DNA from: Cyrtodaria siliqua
Lineage: Eukaryota; Mollusca; Bivalvia; Adapedonta; Hiatellidae
Length of the DNA: 64,000 bases
NCBI GenBank assembly: GCA_037043455.1
Contig: JAWPHD010007147.1
Span: 62,001 to 126,000 of the forward strand
Reading direction: 5' to 3'
Shown here: piece after piece, positions 1-10,640 of the stretch
Layout of the letters: every line of letters starts with the position of its first letter
Numbering within the stretch: the stretch's first letter is position 1
Program-made: the position numbers and the translations under genes
The notes under the pieces: model-generated
The model's database searches: none
What the model was told of the DNA's origin: nothing
What the model saw: the letters and a program-made list of their open reading frames with translations, nothing else

Positions 1-189
1 ATGATATGAACTGGTTCATGAAATGATATGAACTTATTATTCATGAACTGGTTCATGAACTTATTATTCATGAACTGGTTCATGAACGTGAGTATCCATG
101 AACGTCAAATTTTGCTGTTCATGTCTATTCATGAACTAGGTTCATGTCTATTCATGAACTATGTTCATGAACTACTTCATGAAAATTTC
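1..189. repeat. GTTCATGAAC palindrome array
   Basis: The word TTCATGAAC, often as the perfect palindrome GTTCATGAAC, recurs about a dozen times with irregular spacing, sometimes as TTCATGAACTGGTTCATGAAC. The array may start before the window. It ends just upstream of a block that is repeated at 12.4 kb. Any open reading frame across it is a by-product of the repeat. Confidence 0.85.
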
Positions 190-211
190 GCAGGGGACCA
201 TCAAGAGGTTT

Positions 212-395
212 TAGAACGGCGACTTGAGTTGCTTTGAAAAGCAGACGGCGGTTTCCTGCCCGTTTCCGGTCAAAACAAAACGTATTCTGAATGAGATATT
301 TTGTAAACAAACAAGTGGGCTATCCATATAGTCATGTTTTAATCAGGATATTCAAGAAAATGATTTATACAATTTTGGTTTATCAATTCTACACT
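212..395. repeat. Dispersed duplicate block, copy 1 (second copy 12417-12602)
   Basis: From GCGACTTGAG onward, through a CCGTTTCCGGTC-like segment, TTCTGAATGAGATAT, CTTGTAAA and AATCAGGAT to AGAAAATGATTT, this block matches 12417-12602 with scattered differences. In the second copy it lies directly upstream of a BEN-like exon pair. It could be a leader or promoter segment of a gene family, or a piece of a transposon. No coding function is visible. Confidence 0.6.
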
Positions 396-3300
396 TATAG
401 CTATGTAATCTGAGCCTTTTTAGTTCTAAAAAGCCTTTTTTTTGTGTGGCTTATAAGGGTTAGAGGAACTCCTATATTAAGTGAAAACGGAGGGATTACT
501 AAAAACATACAGTCAGGCACTTTCAACGATCCGGTCGATTTATTACGATAATTTAGACTAACAAATCGACGGGATTATGATTAGGAAAAGAGAGTTTCAA
601 TCAACATGGAAGCAAACGTATGACTGCAGCTCATGTACAATCAAGAAAAATAGCTGAAATTAAATATATGAGGCAAAAACATCCCAATAAAAAAACAAAA
701 AAACTTTTTTAATTTACATTTTTATACCAGTCTTGTTTTAAAGTAACCAAAAACAAGATTTATATATTTTACTCTTTTTTTTTAGACATTATATCAACAT
801 TTTAACAATATAAACAACATATTTTATCATTGACATGGATATTCAAGTAAAATAATAGTTTAGTCCATTTTAACAAGCCTCGGTTGACATTATTTTCCTC
901 ATGTTGACAATATCCACTGTCACCCTCACTGGGATGCAATATTTATATAATATATAGCGGTAACAATCATATATCATTCAGTGAATGTTTGTGTGTGTTT
1001 GTATGTTTGTAACAGAAGCTGTACTGAAATACTCTTTTTAAGTCGGTAAACACACTTTTCATTGTTTGTTTTACAGTCTCGAGCTGGCCTATGAAGATGC
1101 TCTATAAACAGAAAACGAAAATATTCAACGTTTTTATCTTAAATACAGCAAAGGCGTAGTATTTTACTTTACATTACCTCTTATCAGGAACAGACATTAT
1201 AAAATCAAGTCTGCTGTTTTTGTCCGTGTATTATTTTATAAAGTGTGGTGTTAATATATAGCATGCATGTATTCTATTGTATAGGTACAGCCCACTTAAC
1301 CCAGCTAACTTAAACGAATCCTTCAAGACAAATGGACAAAAAGTAGAGGTTCTGACAAGAGTTGGTGGCACGAGGTAGCTGCCACATACAGAACGAGCTC
1401 TGAAAATTTTTCTTGTTTGATATGAAAGCATCATTCAACATCTTGAGCAGGTATGTAAGGACAAAGTTTGATTTGTGTTGATAGTTTGCCAATATAAAAT
1501 ATACGCATTTTTGGCCCGCAATATGCACAAAATTACCCTACAATAAAGCTCTCGAGAAATGAGCCGTATTCGAAATGCGGTCCGATACGCCAAATTTAGG
1601 TCATGTGACCGGGCCGAAAATACATATCCATATTGGCCCAGTCACCTGACCATTATTGGCCCGGTCACCTGACCGTTACGAGTATTGGCGATTGCTGTCT
1701 ATAGAATTGCTTTTGTTTTACCCTTTTTTTATAAAATATTTTATTAACCAATTAATCAATTATAAATGTGACGTTAATTCCGTCAATGACATGACATAAC
1801 CAAAGTGATGTCACTAAAACCATTAAAATGGATCCCGGCGAGAGGATCAGTGGCTAACAGATTAATGACTCTAGATGGACTAATTTATGAGGGGCGGTGA
1901 AACTGAGACGGAAGCGTTTGTTAACAAAATGAGGAAAACCTGGCTGCGCCCCTGATTTTCTTTCCTCTTTACGATGACACAGGGGCACAGATTACTCTAT
2001 TTAGCTAGGAGCCAGCTGGGCCCCTGCCTTAGAATTTTTAGGGGCCCAGCCCAAAAGTTAGGGGCCCAACAAAATATTGTTTTATTTTACCACCCTGGTG
2101 CATAATTTATGAACAATTACATGCATTTACTCCGTGTTTATTGAATATCATAAACAACATTACTGATCATTACAAGTCCAAGTTATCTATTTAATTATAA
2201 ATAGTATTTTTAATGAGTTTTGTTATAAATGATCACAACTAGAATATGTAAATTATTGTAATAAAATATTAAAAAAGATTGGATATTATTAAATTAATGT
2301 TTTATTTTGTTATAAATATTTTATTTTGACATACAGTTATGAGACCTTCTTTTTTTATCAACATGATTCCCTGCCATATAATTATTATTGATGATTTCTA
2401 AAAGCACCGCATTTTATTAATCAAAAGCGCCGTGTTTGAGAATATCCAAAAACCGGAAGTGAACCCTAATTATTTTCCCTTCAAATTATAACACAAATTT
2501 ATGATCATGTGTAAAATAAACACTACCATGTCTGTTTTAATGTTGATTTTATACCAGCAAATGTTACTTGTACTCTAGCACATCTAATTTTACATTGACA
2601 TTCGAAGCTCAGAGTACCGTAACATGCAGTTTTGTGGGAAACCGTACATCGCAACATCTCGAACATTGTCTCGTTTCCGCAGTGGAAAAATAAAAATAAA
2701 CGTTTGTTTCGTTATTTTGTTAAGAGTTTGTCTATTTCGGCCAAAAGTATGTAGTTCACGGGACCAAAGCAAAATCTGCGGGGTAAAATCCTCTAACTTA
2801 AATGTTTGTGTTGAATGATTACCCTTTTTCCATTTTTTGGATTGAATATTTTTGGTCGCCACATGGGCACGTGAAAGTCAAATTTCGCTAATTTGTGCCC
2901 CTGCTGACGTAAGGAACGTAACATGACGTCACTTTTTTAAACCATAAAGTCACAACGAATGTAAATAAACAGCGGATTTAAACAGATACTCAGTAAAGGT
3001 AAACACTTTATCTTAATAATAATATTACAATCGTAACGCTTGATAAGTGTACAGTATGTCATTTCATTTTAAAAAGCTTAATCAATAAGAATAACCGACA
3101 TTTAAACCTTTTTCCGCTGGTAAAATGGTGCTTCTGACGAGTTTTGGGAGACATTTTTGGGGATAAAAAGAGCATAGCCTATCAGGAAGAAGGATATACT
3201 GTCTGAATGGTGTTTCTTGAAGTCTATAGCGTATAACCAGTAAGTTGCCAAAGTTCTAGTTTATTATAGAATATAGATATAAAAATTGAACAGGAAAAGC

Positions 3301-3531
3301 AGCATGTGTAATGCCATAATTTTATTTTGTAAATTATTTTAAGTGGCCTATAGCATTTTTCATTACTTCTCATGAAAGACTAAAAACTGAGTTTGCTACT
3401 TTCTTCTCTATTGGCTGTGTTCTCTCCGTCCAAAATACCCACTTTTTCAGTATTTTATCAGCTATGGCATTTAAGGAAATTTTCTAGATAAATAATATTA
3501 AATATCGAAATGTCTTGTTAAATCCAAACAG
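396..3531. other. No gene recognised; AT-rich DNA
   Basis: No convincing exon was found. A minor feature at about 1590-1680 is a short run of GTCATGTGACC / GGCCCGGTCACCTGACC words in both orientations. Around 1,960-2,060 there are several GGGGCCC words. 2870-3000 is relatively rich in CACGTG/TGACGTCA-like words and carries donor-like sites (about 3000 and 3240), so it could be the 5' end of the hAT-type transcription unit that follows; this is inference only. Confidence 0.4.
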
Positions 3532-3881
3532 GTTTGTTGACAGTGTAGATACGTTGAGATGGGATCAGGTGTTACCAACTATAGCAGACCAATATAAGAA
3601 TATAGGTGTTGTTAATGACCTCCTTCTATACGTTGAGATGGGATCAGGTGTTACCAACTATAGCAGACCAATATAAGAATATAGGTGTTGTTAATGACCT
3701 CCTTCTGAGTCTCCCAGCTACAAGCGTGAACAATAAAACTTGCTTTTCGAGATCAAAACTGACCAAGACGAATCGAAGAGGGCACTTAAAAACCTCGACC
3801 CTAAGTGATATTCTTACATCTGAAATTTGCAGTCCACAGATTGACCATTTTGACCCTTCACCAGCCATCAACCACTGGATG
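3532..3881 (+). pseudogene. hAT transposase C-terminal dimerisation exon, broken by a 79-bp duplication
   Basis: The exon lies between an acceptor (AACAG, ending 3531) and a donor (GTATGC at 3882). Its translation reads like the hAT C-terminal dimerisation region: a leucine-rich LLLSLPATSV, then CFSRSKLTKTNRRGHLKTST, SDILTSEI and finally FDPSPAINHWM, matching the usual order of small helix, serine/cysteine turn, R-x-x-L, thr-leu and an FDPxPAI..W end. A 79-bp segment is directly repeated inside the exon (3550-3628 and 3629-3707). Because 79 is not a multiple of three, it shifts the frame and leads to a stop soon after the first copy. Without it the exon would be one open frame ending in phase 0, which matches the exon at 5797. 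The N-terminal hAT regions (BED finger, DDE core) are not seen in this window. Confidence 0.6.
3550..3707. repeat. 79-bp direct tandem duplication
   Basis: Two adjacent, apparently identical 79-bp units beginning TACGTTGAGATGGG and ending GACCTCCTTCT(A/G). The junction is at 3628/3629. It lies wholly inside the hAT exon and destroys its frame. Confidence 0.9.
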
Positions 3882-4373
3882 GTATGCTTTAATGCTACTT
3901 TTCTTTACTTAAAATGCAAGTTCAATCCCCCGAAGTGGTACAGTTTTTTCATATCACTACTGAATTCTGTCAAAACATTTCGTTTATATTAAGTATAGTT
4001 TATATTAAGTATATATTCAATATTTAAATGGTAGTTGTCACTATGTAATGATTCTCAACATAATTATTTTGTTTTATATAAAGCTAAAAGTTATGGCTAA
4101 TTCAGCTTTAACCATGGAAAACTAGAATTATCACTGAAAGTGATTAATACCCCCACAATACCGCCTTGTCACATAAACATGGCAGCCACAAGAAAACAAT
4201 GGTCTAGTTTAAACATATTTATTTCCAATAAATGTACATGGAAATGGGGTCGGGCCACAAGTTATTACAACATTAGAAATCCGGCCCTCCCGCTACAAAA
4301 TATTCATACAATTTAAACAATGGCAAAAACAAATTATTTAAACTACAAAATATGAAAAAAACAGGAAAAACAA

Positions 4374-4660
4374 GAAATGTCACAGTAAGTGACAAATGCC
4401 CCCGAAGTGACCGGTAAGTGTGACCTTGACCTTGGAGCAATATGAAACCAACAGATATATTTTAAAAAAAATCAAAAAAAAAAATCAATCAAACAAACAA
4501 TAAAAATCAAATAAAATATAAAAAAGAAATTTAAAAAAATTAAAAAAAAAATTAAAAAAATCCGTCCATTATTGTCAGAGTTATGAAGCGGACACGAGTG
4601 TACAGACGAACGGACAGACAGTGAGACTATTATATGCCTCCCTTTGGGGGCATAAAAAAA
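4374..4660 (+). mobile_element. Short nested pearl-type element
   Basis: The head hairpin CACAGTAAGTGACAAATGCC is followed by GACCTTGACCTT, A-rich sequence, a degenerate ACGGACAGACAG run and the tail hairpin GCCTCCCTTTGGGGGCATA. This is the same architecture as the surrounding element with no long core. It is followed by the GA tract at 4661. Confidence 0.55.
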
Positions 4661-4738
4661 TAATGAGAGAGAGAGAGAGATAGAGAGAGAGAGGGGGGAG
4701 AGCAGAGGAGAGGAGAGGAGAGAGGAGAGAGAGAGAGT
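4661..4738. repeat. GA-rich microsatellite
   Basis: GAGA runs interrupted by GGGGGG and AGGAGAGGAG segments, directly after the nested element tail. Confidence 0.9.
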
Positions 4739-5796
4739 TTTCAATATTGTTAGAGATCAGGGAAGAAGACTAACAAAAATTTGCATGTTACACCGTTCAA
4801 GTCAAAAATGTATAAGTGTAATAAAAAGAGACATGGTCATGAAGAGGATGCATTATAAATTGTTTAAATTTAATACAAACCCAAATCTCATCAAAAATTG
4901 GTGGTTTGTAACCAAAGTCGAACTTGACCTGTATTTTATGGTCTTTAACCCGTGTACCAAAAACTATTTTAAATCCGTCGACCCTTTCATGAGTTATCGT
5001 CCGGACACTGATTTTTGGGCAAATTCTAAGTTGAAAAGGGGCCATAACTCCGTCAAAAATTGGTGGTTTGTAACCAAAGTCGAACTTGACTTGTATTTTA
5101 TGGTGTTATACCCGTGTACCAAATATTATTTAAATCCATCAAATCTTTCAAGAGTTATAGTTCGGACACCGTTTTTTGGGCAAATTATAAGTTGAAAAGG
5201 GGCCATAACTCTGTCAAAAATTGGTGGTTTGTAACCAAAGTCGAACTTGACCTGTATTTTATGGTCTTAAACCCGTGTACCAAAAATTATTTAAATCCGT
5301 CGACCCTTTCATGAGTTATCGTCCGGACACCGTTTTTTGAGCAAAATCTAAGTTGAAAAGGGGCCACAACTCCGTCAAAAATTGATGGTTTGTAACCAAA
5401 GTCGAACTTGACTTGTATTTTATGGTGTTATACCCGTGTACCAAATATTATTTAAATCCATCAACCCTTTCATGAGTTATCGTCCGGAAACCGTTTTTTG
5501 GGCAAATTCTAAGTTGAAAAGGGGCCATAACTCCGTCAAAAATTGGTGGTTTGTAACCAAAGTCAAACTTGACCTGTATTTTATGGTGTTATACCTGTGT
5601 ACCAAATATTATTTAAATCCATCAACTGTTTCATGAGTTATCGTCCGAAAACCAACAGACCGACCGACCGACGGACGGACGGACGGACGAAGCTCACTCC
5701 TATATACACCCCCTAAACTTCGTTTGTGGGGGTATAATAATGAATTTAAGATTATTTAGTCATACATGACAATAGTACTTCATTAATTTATTACAG

Positions 5797-6928
5797 GTAA
5801 CACCTTCAGGAAGGCGAAGAAGAGTTTGCTACAGGAAGAGGAGTGGTACAGGAGAACTTGATGCCAGCGGCGTTCTTATAGCAACCCCAGTGACAGTGAG
5901 AGCCAATGAAAGCTACATAGTAACTCTCTTAATACATATTTTACAAGAATTTATGAGGCAAATCGATCAAATGAGGTTGGTGGGGGTATATTAATCACTT
6001 TTAGAGATAATTCTAGTTTACTCTTGTACTATATTGTTTCAGGTTCTTCAAAAAGGAAAGGGAACGTTGTTTATGTACAGAAGACCTATAGAACATGCTG
6101 AAGGGACAATAATTAGCTCAAGTGGGTATGTTCCTTGTGAATTCTGCCTAGGTTTTTACCATGAAAAGAATCTGTGGTCACATGCGAAGTCGTGTGATTT
6201 CAGAAAAACTTAAGTAGATAGACCAAAGAATTACATTAGAAACAGCAGAATAATTATTTCGCCATTTATTGTTAAACGGGACAGTGAAAGTTGAACTGGA
6301 TGCGGTAATCAGTAAAATGAGAGACGTTACAGAACCCTAGGAGGAAAGAAAACATGCTATGAAGACGAGTTAGTAAGAGGATTTGGCCACTCCCTTCTCT
6401 ACAAGTTAGGCTCAGTAGATGAACAAAGAAGGAAAGACCAGGACAATGTGCAGACCAAGATGAGACGTAAAGGAAGACTATTGCAAAAGCTTAACGAAAA
6501 TAAGTGGTTTCCTGAGCGATTGAACTATTACATTTCTGCAAAGGAGTTTATGTATGTTGTGTCGTCAGTAAAGTAAATATCAAGAGAGTCTGATTCGCCA
6601 AACCTGGCTCTGACGTTAAGCTACTACCTAAAACAAATAGCTCTGTTGAAGGCTACTTTAAGTATACAGGAAGAGGATAGTAGAAAGAAGAAAGAAGCCA
6701 ATGATTTCCAGGAGCTCTATGCAGTCCACTGGAATTCAAAGGTAACTGCTGTTGCTAATCGTACAAAGCAAATGAGAAGCATTAATAAAAAAGAATAAAT
6801 ATCGTCTACTGCTGATTTGGTTACCCTGAAAGAGTACTTGGAAAAAGAAATACAAATTGGAATTAAAAATAAAATTCCCGCATACGAACAGTTTGTAAAA
6901 ATGTCACAGATAGTTATTGTACGTATAG
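5797..6928 (+). pseudogene. hAT-tail / recombinase-like transposon gene, copy A (5' half)
   Basis: Exons: 5797-5919 (VTPSGRRRRVCYRK, a basic hAT-like tail; phase 0 at both ends) and 6044 onward. The second exon carries GKGTLFMYRRP, then C-E-F-C-LGFYH..LW-H..C, a C2HC-like motif I know from a large family of uncharacterised mollusc and fish transposon-like proteins. It stops after SCDFRKT, at the same codon as copy B. Beyond the stop there is recognisable but frame-shifting sequence: GFGHSLLYKLGS, a Q-R-R-K-D-Q-D stretch, an SxxLALTL..L segment and ISSTADLVTLKEYL, ending at IVIVRI. The R-box half of the putative tyrosine recombinase (present in B and C) is missing because an interrupting segment begins at 6929. 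Assignment to a Crypton-like tyrosine recombinase is inference from motif order. Confidence 0.5.
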
Positions 6929-8656
6929 GTCTCACTAAACAGTTATTTCCCTTGCCAGTCACGGTAGGAACTTTCTGGAGCTTAAAAAAAAGATCTGTGT
7001 TATTCGGTTCTTGCTTATTTCTTAAAATGTGCAAATATTTTCTCTTTTTTTGTTGCAGGTGACAAGAATGGGACAAGTTCATGATTTCATACAGGTTAGG
7101 ATATGCCTGAATGTTTCTGGGCCCAGATCTGAGAATCGAATACTGGGTAGTGATACATTTGAAAATGTCAGTGAAATGGACAAATTCAAGAGGGTCTCTT
7201 CAAACTATTGATATAAAAAACAAGAGGTCAATGACCTTGAAGCTCTACTGATTGATTTTGATTTCAGGAAGTAGTCGCTACAGACTTGTTTTTTGAAAAT
7301 CTATTTTTAACCGTGGCTGCCATCTTGCATTTCCGGCCGACCTGAAATTTTGCTAAGATCAATAAGACATTAAGAGCAACATTCCTGTGAAGTTTCATGA
7401 AAATCCGTCAGGTAGTTTCAAAGAAGTAGTCGCTACAAGTTTTCATTATATAACTCTATGTAAACAAAGCAGCCATGTTTAACGTCAAATCAAAACGATT
7501 TTTGACAAGGACCAACATCATGTCATACTGATCATTTTAGAAAAAGTCCCATATCAATATCTCTTATTGTTTTGAAGAAGTAGTCGCTACAAATTTATTT
7601 ATTTTAAATCTATTTTTAGCTGTGGCGGCCATCTTGAATTTTCGGCCGACCTGAATTTTTTTTAGGATCAACTAGACATCAAGAGCAACATTCCTGTGAA
7701 GTTTCATGAACATCCGTCAAGTAGTTTCAGAGGAGTAGTCGCTACAAGTTTTTACTATATAACTCTATGTAAACAAAGATGGCCACTGGCAGCCATGTTT
7801 AACGTCGAATCAAAATAATTTTCCACAAGGATCTACATCATGTCATGCTGATCATTTTAGAAAAAGTCCCATATCAATATCACTTATAGTTTTCAAGAAG
7901 TAGTCGCTACAAACTTATTTTTTAAAAATCTATTTTTAGCTGTGACGGCCATCTTGAATTTCCGGCCGACCTAAAATTTTGATAGGATCAATTAGACATC
8001 AAGAGCAACATTCCTGTAAAGTTTCATGACAATCCGCCAAGTAGTTTCAGAGAAGTAGTCGCTACAAGTTTTTACTATATAACTCTATGTAAACAAAGAT
8101 GGCCGCTGGCAGCCATGTTTAACGTTGAATCAAAACGATTTTTGACTAGGATCAACATCATGTCATGCTGATCATTTTAGAAAAAGTCCCATATCAATAT
8201 CACTTATAGTTTTCAAGAAGAAGTCGCTACAAACTTGTATTTTAAAACTCCATTTTTAGCTTTGGCGGCCATCTTGGATTTCACATCAACATGAATTTTT
8301 GCTAGGATCAACTAGACTTTATGGGCAACATTTCTGTAAAGTTTCATGAATATCCATCCAGTAGTTTCAGCTGTGAAGTCGCTACAAATAAAAGTTTACG
8401 GACAGACAGACGGACGGACGGACGGACGGACGGACGACGGACGCCGCACCACGGCATAAGCTCTGCTGATCTCTGATCAGTAGAGCTAAAAAGCAAATTG
8501 GTCAACCCCGTGTTTTTTGTTGGATATTTCGTGCAACAGACATCAAGTTTCACAAAGAAAATATTTTTAAGAAAATTCATTAAGTTCTACAGTGGTCCAG
8601 AGGGGTCATGCTACATATGCAGAGCTATGTAAAATTAACTGTGTTGTGAGACGTAA
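6929..8656. other. Segment interrupting copy A (X and Y parts) with GT...AG-like edges
   Basis: Copy B runs straight from ...CGTATAG to TGCTATTC..., whereas here GTCTCACTAAACAG follows CGTATAG. Part X (6929-7218) and part Y (8493-8656) are also present, joined to each other, at 16654-17118, where Y ends ...GTAAAG|TGCTATTC. The segment thus starts with GT and (in copy C) ends with AG exactly at the junction seen in B. Either it is an intron missing from B, or an insertion absent from B. Part X contains an exon-like piece (acceptor TTGCAG at about 7060, reading RMGQVHDFIQ). A pearl-type element (7219-8492) separates X from Y here. Confidence 0.5.
7219..8492 (+). mobile_element. Pearl-type element R1, copy 1 (~310-bp units)
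   Basis: Head AACAAGAGGTCAATGACCTT, then about 3.6 units of ~305-320 bp, each with two GTAGTCGCTACAA words, GGCGGCCATCTTGAATTT and a TCATGCTGATCATTTTAG segment. The microsatellite is ACGGACAGACAGACGGACGG and the tail is CTGATCTCTGATCAGTAGAG then CTAAAAA. The head contains GCTCTACTGAT and the tail its inverse ATCAGTAGAGC. The allelic site without the element is seen at 16944, which confirms it is a discrete insertion. Other copies are at 19887 and 30512. Confidence 0.85.
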
Positions 8657-8893
8657 ACCAAACCTCATCCAGTTCAGCAGACGCTTACTCAAATAGCAGC
8701 TGATTGATGCAGATTTGTGTTTTCTGAAAAAACAGCCTTCAAAATGGAAACAAGTGAGTTTGAGGATTGTAAAATGGCATCAAGTGTGGATTTTAACAAG
8801 TTTTTAATGATTTTACAGTGTAAAATTGACTATGGTGTAAGACATTCAGACTGTATGCTGTACAACAACAACACCTTGGATGGAGTTATGCAT

Positions 8894-9177
8894 AAGAAGT
8901 CTGGTTACTCTCAATATGGGAGACAATCCATTCAACTCGGAACAACACACACTCATTTGAACGTTTCCGCACACATGGCAACATATATTTATGTAAAGAG
9001 TGTCTCGGGTTTGCTTGGGAACCTTCATGTGAGCTGCCTTGTAATAATAGTTTGTGTCCGAGATATGACCAGCTGAGCTTGAAACCACATCCAACAAACT
9101 GTGAGAGAAACAGATGTCTCCACACCACACCGAATCTATACATGGGACTTGGCCAGTATCTAGACTGCATGCTTGAG
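8894..9177 (+). CDS. Unassigned cysteine-rich exon-like frame
   Basis: An open frame running to a donor-like GAG|GTAATT at 9177/9178. It contains FRTHGNIYLCKECLGFAW, then further cysteines (CELPCNN, LCPRY, NCERNRC) and LGQYLDCMLE. The C-x2-C plus clustered later cysteines look protein-like, and the donor supports an exon. I do not recognise the family, and no acceptor was securely identified; the frame opens after a stop near 8891. The frame in the other register upstream (8717 onward) is a less convincing alternative. It lies just after the interrupted copy A, so it may be transposon-derived. Confidence 0.3.
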
Positions 9178-9295
9178 GTAATTATAAGTACTGTTGCTGT
9201 AATCAAGTATTGTATCACATTTGAATCATACCCCACCCACTTCAAATGTACAGCATTTATTTGTAATAACTAATCGTAATTAAATTTGTTGTTTT

Positions 9296-9758
9296 TCACT
9301 TGTCAAGAATGTCGGTCGCATACAGCCTCACATAAAGTAACCTTACGTTAAGTAATTTATTTGTCACTTTGTCAAGAATGTCAGTTGCATACAACCGCAC
9401 GCATACGTAAAAATAATTCATTTGTCACTTGTCAAGAATTTCAGTCGCAAACAATCGGACGTTAAAAAACTTGCGTTGCATAAAATAACTTGTTTGTAAC
9501 TTGTCTAGAAACTCGGTCGCTTTCAACTTTATACAACCTTACGCAAAATAACATTACGTAAAACAATGTAAATTTGTCGCTCGTCAAGAATGTCGGTCAC
9601 TATTAGCACAGTCAGCACAGCATACAACCTTGAGTAAAATAACCTTATGTAAAATGATTTATTTCTCACTCGTTAAAGAGATTTATGTCGGTCGCATACT
9701 GCCTTGCATAAAAAAAGCTTACGTTAAATAATTTATTTGTTACTTGTCAAGAATGTCG
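9296..9758. repeat. Tandem array of ~65-bp units (TCAAGAATGTCGGTCGCATAC)
   Basis: Units contain CTTGTCAAGAATGTCGGTC, GCATACAACCTTACG and AAAATAATTTATTTGT, about seven times with drift. A similar fragment resumes at 15684-15740 beyond the bracketed 5.9 kb interval, suggesting that the array was split by an insertion. Confidence 0.75.
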
Positions 9759-9776
9759 GTTGCATCCCTCATGAAA

Positions 9777-10640
9777 CATAATTTCTGAATTTTGTCTGAA
9801 ACTTTCTGAATCCTGTCTGAGCACTGTCTGAATCTGTCTGTACACAAAATTGCCATCTGAATTTTGGCTGAACATAAAATCACTGTTCTGATAATTGTCT
9901 GAACAATTGTTGAACATGGCAGAACAGCATCTGAACAGTTCAGAAAAAATTCAGAACTCTTCAGATGTGATTCAGACAATTTCAGATTATACATATTCTG
10001 AATATGAACTGAACCCTTTCTGAACAGTTCAGAAAATGATTCAGAAATATTCACAAGTGATTCAGACAATTTCAGATTATACATATTCTGAATATGAACT
10101 GAACACTTTCTGAACAGTTCAGAAAATGATTCAGAAATATTCACAAGTGATTCAGACAATTTCAGATTATACATATTCTGAATATGAACTGAACACTTTC
10201 TGAACAGTTCAGAAAATGATTCAGAACTATTCACAAGTGATTCAGACAATTTCAAATTATACATCTTCTGAATATAAACTGAACACTTTCTGAACTCTTC
10301 AGACTTAGATATTTTATATAAAAGTAAAGTCTGAATCTGTCTGTGTTAAGGTAAAGAAACATCTGAAGGTCTGAAATGTTCAGACTTCAAAAATAAAAAA
10401 ATATCCATGATTGTATATATATAAATTTTACTTTATCTATAATAAGAAAACCTTTTTTTGCTTTCTTGAAATTCTTACTTCGGTTGAAAAATGAATCGGA
10501 ACTGTCAAAACTGTCCAGACTTAAAATTTGAATAAATGAGCCACCTAAAGTCTGAAATGTTCAGACTTCCACCGTAAGTCTGATATGTTCAGACGAAAAG
10601 TCTGAAATGTTCTGAAATGTTCAGACTTCATCTTCATTAA
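9777..10640. repeat. TCTGAA/TTCAGA word array, left side
   Basis: TCTGAA, TTCAGA and GTCTGAA words occur dozens of times in both orientations. Within it, 9971-10300 is a direct tandem repeat of 90 bp (about 3.6 units beginning TTCAGACAATTTCAGATTAT). Since 90 is a multiple of three, a spurious 174-codon frame appears on the minus strand. Confidence 0.85.

Larger units (their letters stand above)
4121..5748 (+). mobile_element. Pearl-type element with ~161-bp core repeats
   Basis: The head (CTAGAATTATCACTGAAAG, an imperfect hairpin followed by TAATACCCCC) matches the head at 29365. The core has about five units of ~161 bp, each with GGTGGTTTGTAACCAAAGTC, GACCTGTATTTTATGG and GGGGCCATAACTC (4.8-5.64 kb). 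It ends with a GACCGACC/GGACGGAC microsatellite (5660-5690) and a hairpin tail (CCCCCTAAACTTCGTTTG then TGGGGGTATAATAA). A second, shorter element (4374-4660) and a GA microsatellite sit inside it. The short open frames across the core are repeat artefacts. Confidence 0.75.

Noticed and set aside
4785..5636. Overlapping frames reading KNWWFVTKVELDLYFMV repeatedly
   Set aside because: Artefact of the ~161-bp pearl core.
9740..10264. A 174-codon minus-strand frame with a 30-residue repeat
   Set aside because: Produced by the 90-bp tandem repeat of TCTGAA words; no start context or domain.
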